A stretch of 64,000 nucleotides of DNA from Gaiellaceae bacterium (GCA_030446625.1 JAUJMY010000007.1:62001-126000); one strand, 5' to 3'. Shown: positions 32,909 to 42,290, counted from the first letter of the stretch. Notes: generated from the letters alone by a model not told the origin. Program-made: numbers and translations.

Positions 32909-33651
32909 GACGCGGCGCGCACGAACTGCGCGATCGAGCCTGCGCCGCGCTCGCGGCGGAAGTCGGGGTCGTCGCGCTCGATCTCGCGCGCGACACGCGC
33001 GACGCCCTCGTACGTGTTCCCGTAGCCGCCCGTGTCGACCGCGTCGTGGAAGAGGAGGCGGCCGCCGGGGCGGACGAGCTCGCGCCAGCGCAGGTAATCG
33101 GCGCGCGCCCCCTCGTACGTGTGGTCGCCGTCGACGAACACGAGGGCCGCCGGTTCGGGAGGTGGCTCCGCCGTCCGGGAGTCGCCGACGACGAGCTCGA
33201 CCTTCTCCTCGAGCCCGTAGCGCCGGAGCGCGCCGAGGAGCGCTCGGTCGAGAGCGGCGCCCTGCATGTCGGGCCTGAGCGGGACGTGGAGGTCGTACGA
33301 GTAGAGGCGGCCGCCGTCGGCGAGCGCGGTCGCGAGCAGAAGCGTGCCGCCGCCCTTGAAGCGGCCGATCTCGACCACGGTGGCCGGCCCGAGGCCGCGC
33401 ACGAGCCGGAAGAGCAGCGCGGCCTCGTCGAGCTGGAGCGATGCGATCCCGTGGTTCAGCTGGTTGCTCGAGAAGAGGAAGTCGAGGTCCTCGAAGTTCT
33501 CGACGCGCTCCGGCCACGCCGTCACGTGCTCGTAGCGCGCGAGCCCCGGATCGCGCAGGACCGCGGCGTGAATCGCCTCCTTACCGACGCGTGTCCGCCC
33601 CGCGCGCACGAGCGCCCGCTTCGCGGCCTCCCGCAGCATCGCGCGGGACAC
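32905..33651 (-). CDS. Class I SAM-dependent methyltransferase (cephalosporin hydroxylase/CmcI-like)
   Basis: 248 aa from the GTG at 33651 that overlaps the flippase stop (TAGTG); ATG at 33639 is the alternative. Rossmann core: TVVEIGRFKGGGTLLLATALA (SAM loop, with EIGRFKGG in place of DxGxGxG), LYSYDLHVPLRPDM, VELVVGDSRTAEPPPEPAALVFVDGDHTYEGARADY, GGRLLFHDAV and a histidine-rich metal-like site (D..H..Y). The FVDGDHTYEG..AD pattern is that of O-methyltransferases next to polysaccharide genes. It probably methylates a sugar hydroxyl of the glycan (inference). Confidence 0.82.
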   Translation of the reverse strand: MSRAMLREAAKRALVRAGRTRVGKEAIHAAVLRDPGLARYEHVTAWPERVENFEDLDFLFSSNQLNHGIASLQLDEAALLFRLVRGLGPATVVEIGRFKGGGTLLLATALADGGRLYSYDLHVPLRPDMQGAALDRALLGALRRYGLEEKVELVVGDSRTAEPPPEPAALVFVDGDHTYEGARADYLRWRELVRPGGRLLFHDAVDTGGYGNTYEGVARVAREIERDDPDFRRERGAGSIAQFVRAAS

Positions 33652-35135
33652 TAGTGCAGAGCGCGCACGTACCCCCACGCGTCCCGCAGGCCCCGCGGGC
33701 GCAGCGCAGCGAGAAGGACGACGTAGAGGCCGAAGCCGAGCGCGGCGGCCGGGACCGGGGCGAGCACGAGCGCGAGGACGGCGTACGACGCCGCGGCGAG
33801 CCCGCCGCTGACGAGCGCCGCCGAGGCGAGGCCGCCGGCGACACGCGCGACGGCGTCGCGCGAGAGCAGCGCGAGGAGCCCCGCGAGGACGACGACGGTC
33901 GAGGCCGCGAGCGCGGCGACGATCCCCGGCAGCCCGAGCAGCTCGAGCCCCGCCCACGCGAGCGCGACGTGCAGCGCGAGCGCGCCCGCGCCGAGGAGCG
34001 GCAGCCGCCGCGTCCGGTCGACGACGAAGAGGAGCGGGAACGTGATCGAGACCCCGGTCGAGGCGACGATCCACGGCGTGAGGTACACGACGAGCCGCCC
34101 GAGCTCACTGCCGGTCGCGCCCGCGTACGCGCTGCCGAGCACCGTCGACACGATGTCCTCGCCCGCGAGCGCGAAGACGCCCGCGGCGCCGGCCGCCACC
34201 GCGAGCGCGAGCCACGCGGTGCTGACGACGTGCTGTGCCGCGCGCGCTCCGTCGAGCCCTGACCGCGTCAACGGAACGCTGGAGACGAGGCCGAGCGACG
34301 ACGCCGTGATCGCGACGAGCGCCGCGGCGATCAGGTACGCGAAGCTCAGGCTCGTGACGGCGCCCTCCCCGAGCTCGGCGGCGAAGCGGATGCAGACCAG
34401 GTACAGCCCCTGGAGTGCGAGCGGCAGCGCGACGCCGCGTGCGAACTCGCGCAGGCGCCGCGCGAGGCCGGCCTGCCGCAGGCGCACCGCGCCGGAGCCG
34501 CGCTGCAGCACGAGGGCCGCCGCGGGCACCGCAAGCGAGACGGCGCCGTTCAGCGCCATCCCGTGCGCGATCGCGACGATGCCGTCGGCGTCGATCCGCA
34601 GGAGGATGAGCGCGAGCCCGGCGACGCTCCCGAGCGCGTAGCCGAGCGCGGAGGTCGCGTAGTCGTCGCGCGCCGCGAGCGCGCTCGACGCGAGCCCCGC
34701 GTACAGGTGCGCCATCGCCGCGGGAACCATCCATACGAGGACGTCGCCGGCCGTCCGCCGGGCGGCCTCGGGCAGGTCGCCGGTGAGCTGCGCGCCCGCC
34801 CACTCGGAGCCGAAGGTCGAGAGCGCGATCGCGGGCAGCGCGAGCACGGCCAGCGCGAGCGCGTACGCCGCCGTCTCGGCCGCGAGCCTTTGCTCGACGC
34901 GCGCCCGCGCGAGCGGCGGGAGCACGACGAGCCGGAACGCCGTCGCGGCGAGCATGATCACGATGAAGATCCCGTACGCGGCGAAGAAGCCGTCCGTCTC
35001 CGCGCCCCGGCCGAAGTTGCGCGCGATCAGGAGCCCGACGACGGCCGCGAGGCCGGTCATCGTCGCGAGCGAGAGCGCCGTCAGGAGGCCGCTGTGCGCG
35101 ACGCTCGTCCGGGGCGAGGCGCTAGCCTTGGGCAC
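33651..35135 (-). CDS. MurJ/MviN-like lipid-linked oligosaccharide flippase
   Basis: 494 aa with about 14 membrane helices. The N-terminal SGLLTALSLATMTGLAAVVG and GRGAETDGFFAAYGIFIVIML match MOP-superfamily MurJ-like flippases; LARRLREFARGVALPLALQGLY opens the second half. It would flip an undecaprenyl-linked repeat unit. The start is set at GTG 35135, 7 nt after a TAAGCT hexamer; an ATG at 35153 would overlap the ATG of the divergent gene and has no signal. Charged residues of bona fide MurJ are only partly conserved, so an exopolysaccharide role is preferred over lipid II. Coupled to the methyltransferase and GT2 downstream. Confidence 0.82.
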   Translation of the reverse strand: MPKASASPRTSVAHSGLLTALSLATMTGLAAVVGLLIARNFGRGAETDGFFAAYGIFIVIMLAATAFRLVVLPPLARARVEQRLAAETAAYALALAVLALPAIALSTFGSEWAGAQLTGDLPEAARRTAGDVLVWMVPAAMAHLYAGLASSALAARDDYATSALGYALGSVAGLALILLRIDADGIVAIAHGMALNGAVSLAVPAAALVLQRGSGAVRLRQAGLARRLREFARGVALPLALQGLYLVCIRFAAELGEGAVTSLSFAYLIAAALVAITASSLGLVSSVPLTRSGLDGARAAQHVVSTAWLALAVAAGAAGVFALAGEDIVSTVLGSAYAGATGSELGRLVVYLTPWIVASTGVSITFPLLFVVDRTRRLPLLGAGALALHVALAWAGLELLGLPGIVAALAASTVVVLAGLLALLSRDAVARVAGGLASAALVSGGLAAASYAVLALVLAPVPAAALGFGLYVVLLAALRPRGLRDAWGYVRALH

Positions 35136-35142
35136 CCGCCGG

Positions 35143-35148
35143 AGCTTA
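35143..35148 (-). promoter_or_regulatory. -10 hexamer TAAGCT of the flippase operon, overlapping the RBS of the divergent gene
   Basis: Minus-strand TAAGCT lies 7 nt before GTG 35135. On the plus strand the same place (CGGAGC, about 35140-35145) is the Shine-Dalgarno of the ATG at 35152. Confidence 0.45.
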
Positions 35149-35151
35149 CGC

Positions 35152-36822
35152 ATGGACAGCGACACCACCAGCGCAGCGCGACCGTGGCACGCCGCCCTGC
35201 GAAGGGGCGGCGTCACCCTCCCTGTCCCGGCCGCGCTCGTCGCGCTCGCCGCGGCGCAGTGGGCCGGCGTCGCGGCGTTCGCGCTCAACGTTCCGCACAA
35301 CGGCTGGCTCTTCTACCACGGCGGCGACAGCACCTGGTACTACACGAGCTCGTGGCTGCTCGCGGAGGGGCACCTCCCGTACGCGCACATCGGCTACGTC
35401 TGGTCGCTCGTGTTCACGCCGGTCGCGCTCGTAGCCGGGCCGAGCCTGCTCGCCGGGCTGCCAGCAATCGTGCTGGTGCAGGTCGGCGTGCTGCTGCCGC
35501 TCGCGCTGATCTCCGTGTACGGCATCGTCTCCGGGATCGGCGGCCGAACGCTCGGGCTCGTGAGCGCCGCGGCGTGGGCCGCCGTCCCGTTCGTCGCTCT
35601 TCCGCTCTTCGTCGACTCCTACCGCGAGAAGCTTTCGGAGCTCTTCCTGCCACAGGCGCTCGGGCTCAGCTACCTGGGCGACTTCCCGTCGATGGTCTTC
35701 CTCCTCGGCGCGACCTTCTTCGCCTTCCGGGCGATCGACACGCGAGACTCTGGCGACGCGATCGCGGCCGGATTGCTCACCGGCCTCGCGGTCGGGCTCA
35801 AGCCGGCGAACGCGCTGTTTCTGGTGGCGCCCGCAGTCGCATTCCCACTCGCGCGGCGCTGGCGCGAGGCCGCGGGGTTCGCTGTTGCCCTCCTCCCGCC
35901 CTTGCTCACGCTCGCGCTCTGGAAGTACCGCGGCCTCGGCACCCTTCCCATCCTGACGCTCACCGGCGAGCGGCTCGCCGCTGACGTTGTGGCCGCAACG
36001 GTCGATCGCGGCGGGCTCTCGTACTACGTCCGCGTCGACCGCTCCGTGCTCGGCGAAAACGCGAGGGACTTCCGCGACGTCTTCTGGAGCATTCGCCTGC
36101 TCGAGTGGGCGGCGCTGGCGGGTGCGATCGCGCTCTGCCGGCACTCGCTCGCGAAAGCCGCCTTCCTCGTGTCGTGGCTGCTCGCGTTCGTCGTCTTCAA
36201 AGGCGCCGCCCCGCAGGCAAGTGTCGAGTCGGCGAGCTTCTTCCGGCTGCTCATGCCGGCGTTCCCCGCATTCGTCCTGCTCGCAGCCTCGATCCCGCTC
36301 GTCGTCCCGTTCGTCGGGCACCGACTGCGGCCGCTCACGCGGCGCCCACGCGAGCCGGCCTGGCGGCGGCGGGGGCTCCTCCTCACACTCGTCGCCGCTG
36401 CGCTCCTGCCGCTCGCGGTCGTCGCGACGGCGCGTCCGCTCCAGGGGGCGGCGGCGATGCTCTCGCCCCGGGACAACCTGTATCTCCCGGTGGAACACGA
36501 CTTCCGCCTCCGCGGCGAGCCCACGAAGGACGGTTACAGCATCAGCTGGAGGAGACCCGAAACCGCGGCGACGAAAGTCTTCTACCGGATCTACCGCTCG
36601 CGCGCGGGCGCCGACGCTTCGTGCGAACGAGTCCCGAACGCGACGACGGAGTGTGTGCTCGAGACGCAAGCGATCGCCACGACGCGCGCGCTCGAGTTCT
36701 CCGATTCGCCCGTGCCGGGTCGCTACACGTACCGGGTGGGGATGGCAGCCGACCGGCGGGACGATCCGCGAACCGGCGACGTGCTGCTCCTCAGCCAGGC
36801 CATGACGCGCACGATTCCCTAG
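35152..36822 (+). CDS. GT-C-like polytopic membrane protein
   Basis: 556 aa. About 10 membrane helices up to residue 435, with the first external loop FYHGGDSTWYYTSSWLLAEG bearing an Asp and aromatic residues, as in GT-C transferases of polysaccharide loci. A soluble tail follows (HDFRLRGEPTKDGYSISW, FYRIYRSRAGADASCERV, RYTYRVGMAADRRDDPR), which looks like a fibronectin-III-type beta-sandwich. The ATG at 35152 has CGGAGC 7 nt upstream. No named family; a sugar transferase or polymerase acting outside the membrane is likely. 69 bp without a gene follow before the convergent DUF2304 gene. Confidence 0.7.
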   Translation: MDSDTTSAARPWHAALRRGGVTLPVPAALVALAAAQWAGVAAFALNVPHNGWLFYHGGDSTWYYTSSWLLAEGHLPYAHIGYVWSLVFTPVALVAGPSLLAGLPAIVLVQVGVLLPLALISVYGIVSGIGGRTLGLVSAAAWAAVPFVALPLFVDSYREKLSELFLPQALGLSYLGDFPSMVFLLGATFFAFRAIDTRDSGDAIAAGLLTGLAVGLKPANALFLVAPAVAFPLARRWREAAGFAVALLPPLLTLALWKYRGLGTLPILTLTGERLAADVVAATVDRGGLSYYVRVDRSVLGENARDFRDVFWSIRLLEWAALAGAIALCRHSLAKAAFLVSWLLAFVVFKGAAPQASVESASFFRLLMPAFPAFVLLAASIPLVVPFVGHRLRPLTRRPREPAWRRRGLLLTLVAAALLPLAVVATARPLQGAAAMLSPRDNLYLPVEHDFRLRGEPTKDGYSISWRRPETAATKVFYRIYRSRAGADASCERVPNATTECVLETQAIATTRALEFSDSPVPGRYTYRVGMAADRRDDPRTGDVLLLSQAMTRTIP

Positions 36823-36891
36823 GCTCCTCGCGTCACGAGGCGCTGCGGCGAGCACGGTGCTGGCTGCGGGAGCTGGAGCGTTCTCTGTGCG

Positions 36892-37245
36892 TCACGACCG
36901 CTTTTCCCGTAGCTCGGCCTCGAGCAGCGCCAGCCGCTGCGCAAGCAGCGTGTTCTGGTCTGCGAGGCGCGAGATGACCGTCGAGTAGTGCAGCAGGACG
37001 AGCAGGATGAAGAGCGTCGCGATCGCGAACAGGATCGCCGGCGGGTACTCCGTGACGCCGAACCAGCCGGCGATCGTGTTCAGCCCGTCGCGCCAGAGCG
37101 CGAGCACGAGCAGGACGACGCCGGTGAGCAGCCAGAGCAGCGCGTAGCGCTCACGGAGGCGGCGGCTGCGGATCAGCTCGAAGACGACGAGGAGCAGCAC
37201 GGCCGCGGCGACGGCCGCGGCGATCGAGACGCGAAGCGGGGTCAC
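36892..37245 (-). CDS. DUF2304-family membrane protein
   Basis: 117 aa, the standard length. Three membrane helices (about 6-23, 33-52, 64-86) followed by a cytoplasmic coiled coil STVISRLADQNTLLAQRLALLEAEL. Landmarks RSRRLRERYALLWLLTGVVLL and FAIATLFILLVLLHYS identify DUF2304, nearly always found next to DPM1-like GT2 enzymes, presumably as a membrane anchor or activator. The GTG start is 6 bp after the GT2 stop, whose end supplies GAGAGGTGA as the ribosome-binding site. Confidence 0.85.
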   Translation of the reverse strand: MTPLRVSIAAAVAAAVLLLVVFELIRSRRLRERYALLWLLTGVVLLVLALWRDGLNTIAGWFGVTEYPPAILFAIATLFILLVLLHYSTVISRLADQNTLLAQRLALLEAELREKRS

Positions 37246-37251
37246 GTCACG

Positions 37252-38019
37252 TCACCTCTCGTCCAGCGGCACGGCGCGGCGGCGGAAGATCGCGACGAAG
37301 AGCGCGAGCAGCACCTTGACCATGTAGTAGACCGAGCGCAGCGCCGTGATCGACGACGTTCCACCTGCACGCTCGCGCATCGTCACGGGCACCTCGACGA
37401 GGCGCAGCCGGTGCTTGAAGAGCATCACGGTCGCCTCCACTTCGGGGTAGTCGTGCGGGTAGTCCGCGGCGAAGAGCACGATCGCGCGCCGGTTCAGCGC
37501 CTGAAACCCCGAGGTCGTGTCGGTGACGCGCTGGCGCACGAGCAGCGAGACGACGCGGGCGAAGAGACGGATCCCGAGGCGGCGCGCGAGCGGCGGACGG
37601 TAGCTCGCCGTGCCGGCGAAGCGCGAGCCGACGGCGATGTCCGCCTCCCCGCGCAGGACGGGCTCGAGGAGGCGGTCGAGCTGCGCCGGGTCGTGCTGGC
37701 CGTCGCCGTCGAGGCGCACCGCAAGCTCGAAGCCGTGCTCGAGCGCGTACTTGAAGCCCGTCTGGACGGCGCCGCCGATCCCGAGGTTGAACGGGAGCCG
37801 AACGACGTGCGCGCCGCGCGCGGCTGCGATCGCGCCTGTCCTGTCCGTCGACGCGTCGTCGACGACCACGATCTCGTAGCCGGGGTCGAACGCGCGGATC
37901 TCGTCGATGACGCCGCCCACCGCGTCGGCCTCGTTTCGCGCCGGCACGATCGCGACCCGGCGGAGGGCGACCGGCGGCGAGGCCGCGCGAGCCGGTGCGG
38001 GGACAACGGCCTCAGACAC
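37252..38019 (-). CDS. GT2 polyprenyl-phosphate glycosyltransferase (DPM1-like)
   Basis: 255 aa. VAIVPARNEADAVGGVIDEI, VVVDDASTDRTGAIAAARG, NLGIGGAVQTGFKYALEHG, VRLDGDGQHDP (DGDGQHD metal motif), GSRF, and FQALNRRAI with the C-terminal YPHDYPEVEATVMLFKHRLR. These are the marks of dolichol/undecaprenyl-phosphate sugar synthases, which make lipid-monophosphate sugars used by GT-C enzymes on the outer face. It therefore probably feeds one of the four GT-C-like proteins here. It overlaps the upstream CgeB-like gene by 8 bp and is paired with DUF2304. Confidence 0.9.
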   Translation of the reverse strand: MSEAVVPAPARAASPPVALRRVAIVPARNEADAVGGVIDEIRAFDPGYEIVVVDDASTDRTGAIAAARGAHVVRLPFNLGIGGAVQTGFKYALEHGFELAVRLDGDGQHDPAQLDRLLEPVLRGEADIAVGSRFAGTASYRPPLARRLGIRLFARVVSLLVRQRVTDTTSGFQALNRRAIVLFAADYPHDYPEVEATVMLFKHRLRLVEVPVTMRERAGGTSSITALRSVYYMVKVLLALFVAIFRRRAVPLDER

Positions 38020-39220
38020 GCACGCCCGCCTCCGCGCCGACGAGCTCCAGCAGCCGCCGCGCCCGCTGCGCGTACGTGTGCTCGTCGAGGACGCGTTCGC
38101 GCGCGCGGCGCCCGAGCTCCTCGGCGGCTGCGGGATCGGCGAGCAGCTCGCGGTACGTCTCCACCGCCTCGTCCGCGCTCTCCACCACGAGGAGCTCGCG
38201 TCCGGGCTCGAACCAGCGCTCGATGCCGGCGTACGGGTTCGAGACGATCGTCGCGCCGGCCGACGCGAGCTCGAAGAGCCTGCTCGTCGACGAGGCGGGG
38301 ACCGTCGCGTGCGGCCGCCGGCCGATGTTGAGGTTGATCCGGCAGGAGGAGATCACGCGCGACAGCAGGTTCACCGGGACCCAGCCGAGCTCGCGCGCCC
38401 GCCCGAGCTCGCCCTTGAAGTCGCCGCCCGCGAGCACGAAGGCCGCCTCCGGCATACGCTCGCTCGGCTCGGCCACCATCCTGCGCATCCAGTCGCGGCG
38501 GAACTTGTCGCCGTAGCCGTAGAAGATCACGTCGTGCTCCTTCGGCACGTCCAGCGGCCGGAAGAGCTCCGGGTCGGCGCCCCAGAAGAGGTGCTCCGCG
38601 CGCCTCGCTCCGAGCTCGAGCAGCCGCTCGAGCCCGCCCTCCGAGTTCGAGAGCACGAGGTCGTACTCGCCCGGATCGGCGCCGTGGTAGATGTTGAAGC
38701 CGGTGTCCATCCCGCCGTACTCGGGCAGGCTCATCGGCACGTCCGCGTCGTAGTACACGACGGGGACGCCGAAGCGCGACCGCACCGCCTCGGGGATCCC
38801 GCGCAGGTGACTCATCGGCACGGTGAAGACGACGACCGCGTCCACGTCGCGCTCCCGCTCGAGCACGCCCCCGCGGGGACGGCGCCAGCGCGGTAGGCGG
38901 TAGCCCTGGATGACCCCCCGCACGGCGCGGGCCCCGAGCGACTCGTCCGGGCTCTCCTCCCCACCCCGGAGGTGGGTGTCGCCCTTGATGCGGGCGACGG
39001 CGTCGCGGCCGGCCGCGAACAGCTCTCCCTCGCGATACGCCGGATTCTCGACCGTGCGCCACCACGGCGACTCGATCGCGCGCCCGCGGTACGGCGTCAC
39101 GATCAGGTCGACGCCGGCCTCCGCGATCCCCTTCCACAGCTGCCACCACGCGGGCGTGCAGCCGTAGCGGAAGTTGAGGTCGACCGAGGAGACGAGGGCG
39201 AGGAGCTTCGGCGCGCGCAT
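38012..39220 (-). CDS. CgeB-like glycosyltransferase
   Basis: 402 aa. N-terminal half: [43 protein letters not shown] and [16 protein letters not shown]-terminal half: [80 protein letters not shown], which is the CgeB/GT1-like donor domain (LFE..A.G). Such enzymes decorate spore or cell-surface glycans. The ATG at 39220 gives the KLLALVS strand; longer frames run into the divergent epimerase. First gene of the 39220-36892 operon. Confidence 0.82.
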   Translation of the reverse strand: MRAPKLLALVSSVDLNFRYGCTPAWWQLWKGIAEAGVDLIVTPYRGRAIESPWWRTVENPAYREGELFAAGRDAVARIKGDTHLRGGEESPDESLGARAVRGVIQGYRLPRWRRPRGGVLERERDVDAVVVFTVPMSHLRGIPEAVRSRFGVPVVYYDADVPMSLPEYGGMDTGFNIYHGADPGEYDLVLSNSEGGLERLLELGARRAEHLFWGADPELFRPLDVPKEHDVIFYGYGDKFRRDWMRRMVAEPSERMPEAAFVLAGGDFKGELGRARELGWVPVNLLSRVISSCRINLNIGRRPHATVPASSTSRLFELASAGATIVSNPYAGIERWFEPGRELLVVESADEAVETYRELLADPAAAEELGRRARERVLDEHTYAQRARRLLELVGAEAGVRV

Positions 39221-39233
39221 CGGCTTCCGGCCT

Positions 39234-39239
39234 AGTATG
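39234..39239 (+). promoter_or_regulatory. -10 hexamer TAGTAT of the SDR epimerase gene
   Basis: TAGTAT ends 9 nt before the ATG at 39249, supporting that start over an upstream ATG at 39237 that is part of the hexamer. Confidence 0.4.
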
Positions 39240-39248
39240 GCCGCCGGG

Positions 39249-40334
39249 ATGGCCAGGACCGCCCTCGTCACCGGCTCCAGCGGCCTCATCGGCTCCGAGG
39301 CGGTGACCTTCCTCGACGAGCGCGGCTGGATCGTGCACGGCGTGGACAACAACATGCGCCGCGAGTTCTTCGGCGAGCACGGCGACACGACGTGGAACCT
39401 CGAGCGGCTGCTCCACTCGACGCGCCGCTTCACGCACCACGGCCTCGACGTGCGCGACCGCGACGGGATGATGCGCCTCTTCCAGGAGCACCGCCCCGAC
39501 CTGATCTTCCACTGCGCGGCCCAGCCCTCGCACGACCTCGCCGCCGCCCGCCCGTTCGACGACTTCGAGGTGAACGCGCTCGCGACGCTGAACCTGCTCG
39601 AGGCCGCACGGCGGCACGCGCCCGACTCGCCGTTCGTCTTCATGTCGACGAACAAGGTGTACGGGGACGCGCCGAACGAGCTCGAGCTGATCGAGCTGGC
39701 GACGCGCTGGGACTACGCCGACCCCCGCTACCGCAACGGGATCGACGAGACGATGCGGATCGACGCGACGATGCACAGCGTCTTCGGCGCCTCGAAGGTG
39801 GCGGCGGACGTGCTCGTCCAGGAGTACGGGCGCTACTTCGGCCTACCCACCGTCTCCTTCCGGGGCGGCTGCCTCACCGGCCCGCACCACTCGGGCGCGG
39901 AGCTGCACGGCTTCCTCTCGTACGTCGCGCGCGCGATCCGCGAGGGCAGGACGTACCGGATCTTCGGCTACAAGGGCAAGCAGGTCCGCGACAACATCCA
40001 CTCGTACGACGTCTGCACGGCGATGATGAGCTTCTACGAGTCGCCGCGCGCGGGCGCCGTCTACAACCTCGGCGGCGGGCGCGAGAACAGCGTCTCGGTG
40101 CTCGAGGCGATCGCGCGGCTCGAGGAGCTGTTCGGGCGCAATCTCGAGACGCAGTACGTCGAGGACGCGCGCCGCGGCGACCACATCTGCTACATCAGCG
40201 ACCTCTCGCGGCTGCGCTCGGACTATCCGGACTGGGACGTGACGATCTCGCTGGACGAGATCCTCGACCAGCTGGTGAGGGTCGGCGCCCCCGCGCCCCG
40301 CCGTCGCGTAGGCGCGGGAGCGCCGAGCGACTAG
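39249..40334 (+). CDS. SDR-family NAD-dependent epimerase/dehydratase, CDP-tyvelose epimerase-like
   Basis: 361 aa, extended SDR. Rossmann [59 protein letters not shown]. The catalytic YxxxK is replaced by FGASK (Phe179, Lys183), in a stretch otherwise as expected ([19 protein letters not shown]). [21 protein letters not shown] and [19 protein letters not shown] match the CDP-tyvelose/paratose 2-epimerase-like group seen beside polysaccharide genes. It probably epimerises a nucleotide sugar; the Tyr-to-Phe change needs checking. Divergent from the CgeB-like gene; its stop overlaps the convergent gene by 4 bp. Confidence 0.85.
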   Translation: MARTALVTGSSGLIGSEAVTFLDERGWIVHGVDNNMRREFFGEHGDTTWNLERLLHSTRRFTHHGLDVRDRDGMMRLFQEHRPDLIFHCAAQPSHDLAAARPFDDFEVNALATLNLLEAARRHAPDSPFVFMSTNKVYGDAPNELELIELATRWDYADPRYRNGIDETMRIDATMHSVFGASKVAADVLVQEYGRYFGLPTVSFRGGCLTGPHHSGAELHGFLSYVARAIREGRTYRIFGYKGKQVRDNIHSYDVCTAMMSFYESPRAGAVYNLGGGRENSVSVLEAIARLEELFGRNLETQYVEDARRGDHICYISDLSRLRSDYPDWDVTISLDEILDQLVRVGAPAPRRRVGAGAPSD

Positions 40335-40714
40335 CCGCCGACGCGGTCCCGGAGGCCGCGGCCGCCGCCGCCCCCGCCGTCCTCCCAGTACGGCTCGCGG
40401 CTGCCCGACTTCGCCCAGCCGCGACTGAGCATGTACCCGATCGTCAGCAGCACGACGTAGAGCCACGCCTTGTCGGCGCGGAAGAAGTCGCCGCCGCCGC
40501 CGTCGTCGTCGCCCTCGATCATCGCGGACGCGATGAGGACGCCGAGCACCGCGGCGAGGTAGGCGTAGAACTCCGTCGTCTGGATCGCGCGCCGGGTCTC
40601 GGTGCTGAGGCGGCGCGCGTACCCGCCGCGGCCGCCACCGCCTCCGGCCGCGCCCACGCCACCACCCGCGCTCCGGGTCGTGACGGTCGTCCTGTCGTCA
40701 GGGTCTAGAACCAT
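40331..40714 (-). CDS. Small Gly-rich two-helix membrane protein
   Basis: 127 aa, not a recognised family. Poly-Gly segments at both ends ([15 protein letters not shown] and DGGGGGGRG) flank two membrane helices (about 50-66 and 86-98), separated by an acidic loop [12 protein letters not shown]. The N-terminal part is basic and has the [20 protein letters not shown] segment seen in small actinobacterial membrane proteins of unknown role. The ATG has GGAGGAAG upstream with 7-nt spacing, a good ribosome-binding site, which favours a real gene despite the biased composition. Confidence 0.7.
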   Translation of the reverse strand: MVLDPDDRTTVTTRSAGGGVGAAGGGGGRGGYARRLSTETRRAIQTTEFYAYLAAVLGVLIASAMIEGDDDGGGGDFFRADKAWLYVVLLTIGYMLSRGWAKSGSREPYWEDGGGGGGRGLRDRVGG

Positions 40715-40786
40715 TGCGCTTCCTCCCGGCTGGATGCCGAACGAACGAGCGTCTATGACCGCGCTCGTAGCGGGTGAAACGTTCCG

Positions 40787-42283
40787 TCAGTACGCTCCTC
40801 GTGCTGCGAGAACGGCGGGGATCGTCTTCGCGAGGATCGCGACGTCGAGCCAGATCGACCAGTTCTCCAGGTAGTAGAAGTCCAGCCGCACGAGGTCGTC
40901 GAACGACAGTGACGAGCGGCCGGAGATCTGCCACAGCCCCGTCATGCCGGGGAGGACGTGGTAGCGCTTGCGGTGCCACTCCTCGAGCTGCTCGAAGTCG
41001 CGGCGGGGCAGCGGCCGGGGCCCGACGAGGCTCATCTCGCCGCGCAGGACGTTCAGGAGCTGCGGAATCTCGTCGAGCGAGAGCCGCCGCAGCAGCGCGC
41101 CGACGCGAGTGACGCGCGGGTCGTCGCGGATCTTGAACAGCGCGCCGTCCGCCTCGTTCGCGGCCTCGAGCTCCGGCTGGTGCTCCGCCGCGTCGACGAC
41201 CATCGTCCGGAACTTCAGCATCTCGAACTCGCGCTCGCCGAGGCCGACGCGGCGGTCGCGGTAGAGGACCGGCCCGGGTGACGTCAGCTTCACCGCGGCC
41301 GCGATCGCGATCCACAGCGGCAGGCCGGCGACGAGCACCGCGACGCTGACGACGAGGTCGAACGCGCGCTTCAGCATCCAGTCCGTCCCGGCGAACACCG
41401 GCGGCCGCAGCTCGAAGAGCGGCATGCCCTGCCCCGGCACGTACTCCGCGCGGTGCGTCAGCAGCTCGGTCGTCGTCGGCGCCACGCGCACCTTCACCCC
41501 CCGCCGGTGCGCCTGGTCGACGAGCTCCAGCAGCTCCCGCTCGTCGAAGTCGGCTTCGGTGACGACGAGCTCGTCGACGCGTTCCCTGTCGAGCACGCGC
41601 GGGAGGGCGTCCAGATCCCCGAGCACCGGCAGCGGCCCGCCGTCGCGCGAGCGCGTGATCGCGCCGACGAACTCGTAGCCGATCCCGCCGCGGCCTGGCC
41701 CCAGCATCCGGTGCAGCTCCCCGAGGTGCTCGCCGTTCGCGACGAGGATCGCGTGCCGGCGCACGCCCGCCGCCCGCAGGACGTCGCGCGTGAGGGCGGC
41801 GTAGCTCGCCCGCAGGAGCCCGATCAGGACCGCGGCGAGGAGGACCGCGGTCGGCGCGAAGCCGTACGTGTTGAACTCCTGGCCGGAGACGAGCGCGAAG
41901 ACGACGGCGAGGAGGCCGACGAGCACGAGCGAGGAGAAGACCTTCCCGAGGCCGGCGCGCCGCTCGCGCTCCGCGTAGAGGCCCGCGCGCGCGAAGACGA
42001 GGACGGTCACGAGCACGAGGAACGGGAGCCACGGGCGCACCTCGTCCCAGAGGAGCGCCCAGAGCGGCGAGCGGCCGTAGTAGAGCTGCCGCAGCGCGAC
42101 GGCGGCGTAGAGCCCGAGCACGAGCCCCGTGACGTCCAGGAGCGCGAGTGCGGAAACGCTCGCGGCGCGCCGGAGCAGCGACCGCAGCGGGTTGCGGGTG
42201 ACGACGAACGGGCGCGCGCGGATGTCGTCCGCCGGCACGGCCTCCTCGGGCGCCCGTGCAGGGGCCTCGAGCTCGCTGCTCAC
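40787..42283 (-). CDS. Undecaprenyl-phosphate sugar phosphotransferase (WcaJ/PHPT-like)
   Basis: 498 aa. Four to five N-terminal membrane helices and a CoA-binding-like Rossmann region (HAILVANGEHLGELHRML), then the bacterial sugar transferase domain: KRAFDLVVSVAVLV, TSPGPVLYRDRRVGLGEREFEMLKFRTM, RVGALLRRLSLDEIPQLLNVL, GEMSLVGPRPLP, GMTGLWQISGRSSLSFDDLV. The DE in SLDEIPQ is the catalytic Asp-Glu dyad. It adds a hexose-1-phosphate (Glc or Gal) to undecaprenyl phosphate to begin a repeat unit, a second initiation route beside the PNPT at 18190. TAGAAT ends 7 nt before the GTG. Confidence 0.93.
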   Translation of the reverse strand: MSSELEAPARAPEEAVPADDIRARPFVVTRNPLRSLLRRAASVSALALLDVTGLVLGLYAAVALRQLYYGRSPLWALLWDEVRPWLPFLVLVTVLVFARAGLYAERERRAGLGKVFSSLVLVGLLAVVFALVSGQEFNTYGFAPTAVLLAAVLIGLLRASYAALTRDVLRAAGVRRHAILVANGEHLGELHRMLGPGRGGIGYEFVGAITRSRDGGPLPVLGDLDALPRVLDRERVDELVVTEADFDERELLELVDQAHRRGVKVRVAPTTTELLTHRAEYVPGQGMPLFELRPPVFAGTDWMLKRAFDLVVSVAVLVAGLPLWIAIAAAVKLTSPGPVLYRDRRVGLGEREFEMLKFRTMVVDAAEHQPELEAANEADGALFKIRDDPRVTRVGALLRRLSLDEIPQLLNVLRGEMSLVGPRPLPRRDFEQLEEWHRKRYHVLPGMTGLWQISGRSSLSFDDLVRLDFYYLENWSIWLDVAILAKTIPAVLAARGAY

Positions 42284-42290
42284 GGGGCGG

